Source of the DNA: Rickettsiales bacterium
GTDB lineage: Bacteria > Pseudomonadota > Alphaproteobacteria > Rickettsiales > Anaplasmataceae
Direction of reading: 5' to 3'
Assembly (NCBI GenBank): GCA_031281335.1
Contig: JAITFM010000036.1
Span: forward strand, 1-6,146
Length of the DNA stretch: 6,146 bases
In this document: piece after piece, positions 4,664 to 6,146 of the stretch
Layout: every line of letters starts with the position of its first letter
How positions within the stretch are numbered: the first letter of the stretch is position 1
The notes under the pieces: generated by a model
The model's input: only the letters and a program-made list of their open reading frames with translations
What the model was told of the DNA's origin: nothing
Databases searched by the model: none
Position numbers and translations under genes: made by a program

Positions 4664-5914
4664 ATGGATGAAAAAGCGTTATTAGAATTAAGCAATGGAT
4701 TAAAAATTGAGCTACCCATATTAAACGGAACAATAGGTCCTGATGTATTAAATATTAAGGATTTGTACAGGACAACAGGGCTGTTTACTTATGATCCAGG
4801 GTTTGTTTCCACAGCTTCGTGTTCTTCCGCAATTACATTCATTGATGGAGATGAAGGAGTTCTTAAGTATAGGGGACATAGTATAGCTGATTTAGCAGAG
4901 AATAATAATTTTACTGCTGTAATTTACCTATTACTCTATGGTGAGTTGCCTAATTTAGAGCAACACAAAAAGTTTCTTCTGAAAATAGAGGAATTATCTA
5001 AAGTGCCAGAGCAGGTTGTGAACGTAGTTAAAGCATTTCCAAAAACTGCTCATCCTATGTCGATTTTGATTGCATGTTTTGCAAGTTTGTCAGCACTTTA
5101 CCATGAGAGACATGGCAACAACGTCAATAGTGAAGATCTAGATTTTGGAATTTCTGCAATAGCGCAAGTTCCTGCAATTATTGCAATGATGTACAGGCAT
5201 ATCAACGATCAGGAATTCATCAATGCCAACAATGAATTGAGCTATAGTGAAAATTTCTTAAGGATGATGTTTGGCGATGCTTTTGATAACGATAAAAGTG
5301 CCCTTTTCGCAAAAGCTCTGGATAAAATATTCACTCTTCATGCTGACCATGAACAGAATGCTTCTACAGCGGCTGTTAGGTTGGTGGGATCAGCCGGTTC
5401 TAGTTTGTTTGCAAGCCTCTCTGCAGGAGTTGCTACACTTTGGGGACCGGCGCATGGCGGAGCTAACGAGGCAGTTATAAATATGCTAAAGGAGATAGAG
5501 CAAAGTGGAGATATAGATAAGTTCATTGAAAAAGCTAAAGATGATAAAGATCCATTCAAGTTGATGGGGTTTGGTCATCGTGTTTACAAAAATTATGATC
5601 CACGCGCACGCATATCGAAGGACGCCTGTAATGAGGTTTTGGGTAAAATGGAACAAAGTAGTGAACTGCTCAAGATTGCAAAAGGACTTGAAGAAATAGC
5701 TTTAAAGGATGAATATTTTGTTGCGCGCAAGCTATATCCGAATGTTGATTTTTACTCAGGTATAATAATGAACGCCATTGATATTCCTTCGAACATGTTC
5801 ACGCCTATTTTTGCACTTGCAAGAACTACCGGTTGGGTTACTCAGTGGTATGAAATGGCAAATGACAAAGAAACTAAAATCAATAGACCAAGGCAGCTCT
5901 ATATTGGTAAATAA
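4664..5914 (+). CDS. gltA: Citrate synthase (type II, hexameric-type)
   Basis: From ATG 4664 the protein has 416 residues. It shows the catalytic triad of citrate synthase: His264 in LWGPAHGGANEA, His305 in GFGHRVYKNYDPRA and Asp362 in NVDFYSGI. Other family stretches are TGLFTYDPGF (38-47), GVLKYRGHSI (65-74), HADHEQNASTAAVR (226-239) and FALARTTGWVTQW (383-395). It condenses acetyl-CoA and oxaloacetate to citrate, the entry step of the TCA cycle, in the cytosol. Length and an N-terminal beta-rich segment match the Gram-negative type II enzyme. A GTG directly upstream (4661) is an alternative start adding one residue; GGGTG (4650-4654) is the only ribosome-binding-like sequence and could serve either. 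The gene follows rpsT by 80 bp but probably has its own promoter. No missing key residue was seen. gltA is a classic typing gene in Rickettsiales and would settle the taxonomy. Confidence 0.96.
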   Translation: MDEKALLELSNGLKIELPILNGTIGPDVLNIKDLYRTTGLFTYDPGFVSTASCSSAITFIDGDEGVLKYRGHSIADLAENNNFTAVIYLLLYGELPNLEQHKKFLLKIEELSKVPEQVVNVVKAFPKTAHPMSILIACFASLSALYHERHGNNVNSEDLDFGISAIAQVPAIIAMMYRHINDQEFINANNELSYSENFLRMMFGDAFDNDKSALFAKALDKIFTLHADHEQNASTAAVRLVGSAGSSLFASLSAGVATLWGPAHGGANEAVINMLKEIEQSGDIDKFIEKAKDDKDPFKLMGFGHRVYKNYDPRARISKDACNEVLGKMEQSSELLKIAKGLEEIALKDEYFVARKLYPNVDFYSGIIMNAIDIPSNMFTPIFALARTTGWVTQWYEMANDKETKINRPRQLYIGK

Positions 5915-5940
5915 ATCTTTATGAGACCTCTCACATAGTT

Positions 5941-5957
5941 TCTAGCAGCGCGCTAGG
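5941..5957. repeat. Short inverted repeat downstream of gltA
   Basis: CTAGC (5942-5946) and GCTAG (5952-5956) form a 5-bp stem, or 6 with a T-G wobble, around AGCGC. It is a locally GC-rich island in AT-rich DNA, 28 bp past the gltA stop. No T-tract follows, so Rho-independent termination is not well supported; it could protect the mRNA 3' end or be a repeat remnant. Confidence 0.35.
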
Positions 5958-5995
5958 CGTATAACAACTGTCATTTAATAGAAACAAAAAACTAC

Positions 5996-6024
5996 TTGAC
6001 AACCTTCGCCATTACCCTTATTAT
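5996..6024 (+). promoter_or_regulatory. Near-consensus sigma-70 promoter
   Basis: A perfect TTGACA (5996-6001) is followed after 17 bp by TATTAT (6019-6024), 5 of 6 matches to the -10. This is the best promoter in the window. Transcription would begin near 6031, where the RNA could fold into a small 5' stem (GAAG 6031-6034 with CTTC 6046-6049, extended by two pairs past a mismatch). Confidence 0.65.
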
Positions 6025-6068
6025 AGTATTGAAGCTATTATTTAACTTCCCAATCTGTACAGGTTAAA

Positions 6069-6140
6069 ATGACAAGAAAACTTGTATTTGGCGTACTATT
6101 GTTTAATTTTTCGCACTATGTGCACTGCATGTCTTTTTAA
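6069..6140 (+). CDS. Possible 23-residue signal-like peptide
   Basis: ATG 6069 opens a 23-codon frame ending at TAA 6138-6140. The peptide begins MTRK and continues with a hydrophobic stretch LVFGVLLFNF, resembling the basic and hydrophobic regions of a signal peptide, then HYVHCMSF. AGG (6061-6063) lies 5 nt upstream as a ribosome-binding site, and a near-consensus promoter lies just above. It may be a leader peptide, the severed start of a secreted protein, or a small membrane peptide. The Cys at residue 20 does not sit in a proper lipobox. The window ends 6 bases later, so its relation to the next gene cannot be seen. I do not recognise a family. Confidence 0.4.
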   Translation: MTRKLVFGVLLFNFSHYVHCMSF

Positions 6141-6146
6141 AACTTC

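Noticed and set aside
4260..4733. Two minus-strand frames across rpsT and its flanks
   Set aside because: They run antisense to S20 and the gltA start, and their composition is explained by the complementary coding strand.
5271..5559. Alternative frames on both strands inside gltA
   Set aside because: Both overlap the catalytic region of an intact citrate synthase and have no independent features.
5914..5957. Intrinsic terminator of gltA or an insertion-sequence end
   Set aside because: The stem is only 5-6 bp with no T-tract after it, and no mirrored terminal repeat or transposase is present in the window.

Overview
The window is AT-rich (roughly two thirds A+T by eye). It carries a run of compact alphaproteobacterial housekeeping genes, all on the + strand, next to a phage terminase fragment and palindrome-rich debris. 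The best fit is an intracellular member of Rickettsiales, most likely Wolbachia. This rests on the diverged but intact HdaA, XerD, PlsC, S20 and citrate synthase proteins, the low-GC codon use, the degraded phage sequence beside core genes, and a spacer that resembles the short palindromic repeats common in Wolbachia. I assigned the genus from recognition of sequence style, not from a search.

Layout. Positions 3-119 encode the last 38 residues of a phage large-terminase-like protein, cut by the window edge. Positions 120-326 hold small palindromes and a recurring TACTT word, then a possible promoter. At 327-1400 lies an AI-2E/PerM-family membrane protein, followed by a 95-bp spacer with a possible 9-codon leader ORF, then an HdaA/Hda-like regulator of DnaA at 1496-2140. 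A 195-bp spacer with two good -10 elements leads to an unrecognised 61-residue single-pass membrane protein (2336-2521). That gene overlaps by 26 bp a complete XerD-type tyrosine recombinase (2496-3482). A short spacer with a perfect 9-bp inverted repeat precedes a PlsC-type acyltransferase (3538-4263). Then come ribosomal protein S20 (4314-4583), a spacer with a CtrA-like TTAA-N7-TTAA site, and citrate synthase (4664-5914). The last 230 bp hold a small inverted repeat and a near-consensus promoter driving a 23-residue signal-like peptide.

Function. The genes do not form one pathway. HdaA (replication initiation control through DnaA-ATP hydrolysis) and XerD (chromosome dimer resolution) concern the chromosome cycle. 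PlsC makes phosphatidic acid, S20 is part of the 30S subunit, and GltA starts the TCA cycle. The PerM-hdaA adjacency is, as far as I know, recurrent in proteobacteria. Only the 61-residue gene and xerD look clearly translationally coupled; rpsT has its own promoter inside the end of plsC, and gltA probably has its own too.

I see no tRNA, rRNA, CRISPR array, complete insertion sequence or strong intrinsic terminator. The observations most worth a second look are the inverted repeat whose 3' arm is duplicated over the plsC start codon, the CtrA-like box before gltA, the promoter plus mini-peptide at the right edge, the coupled 61-residue gene with its ten-A run, and the leader ORF before hdaA.
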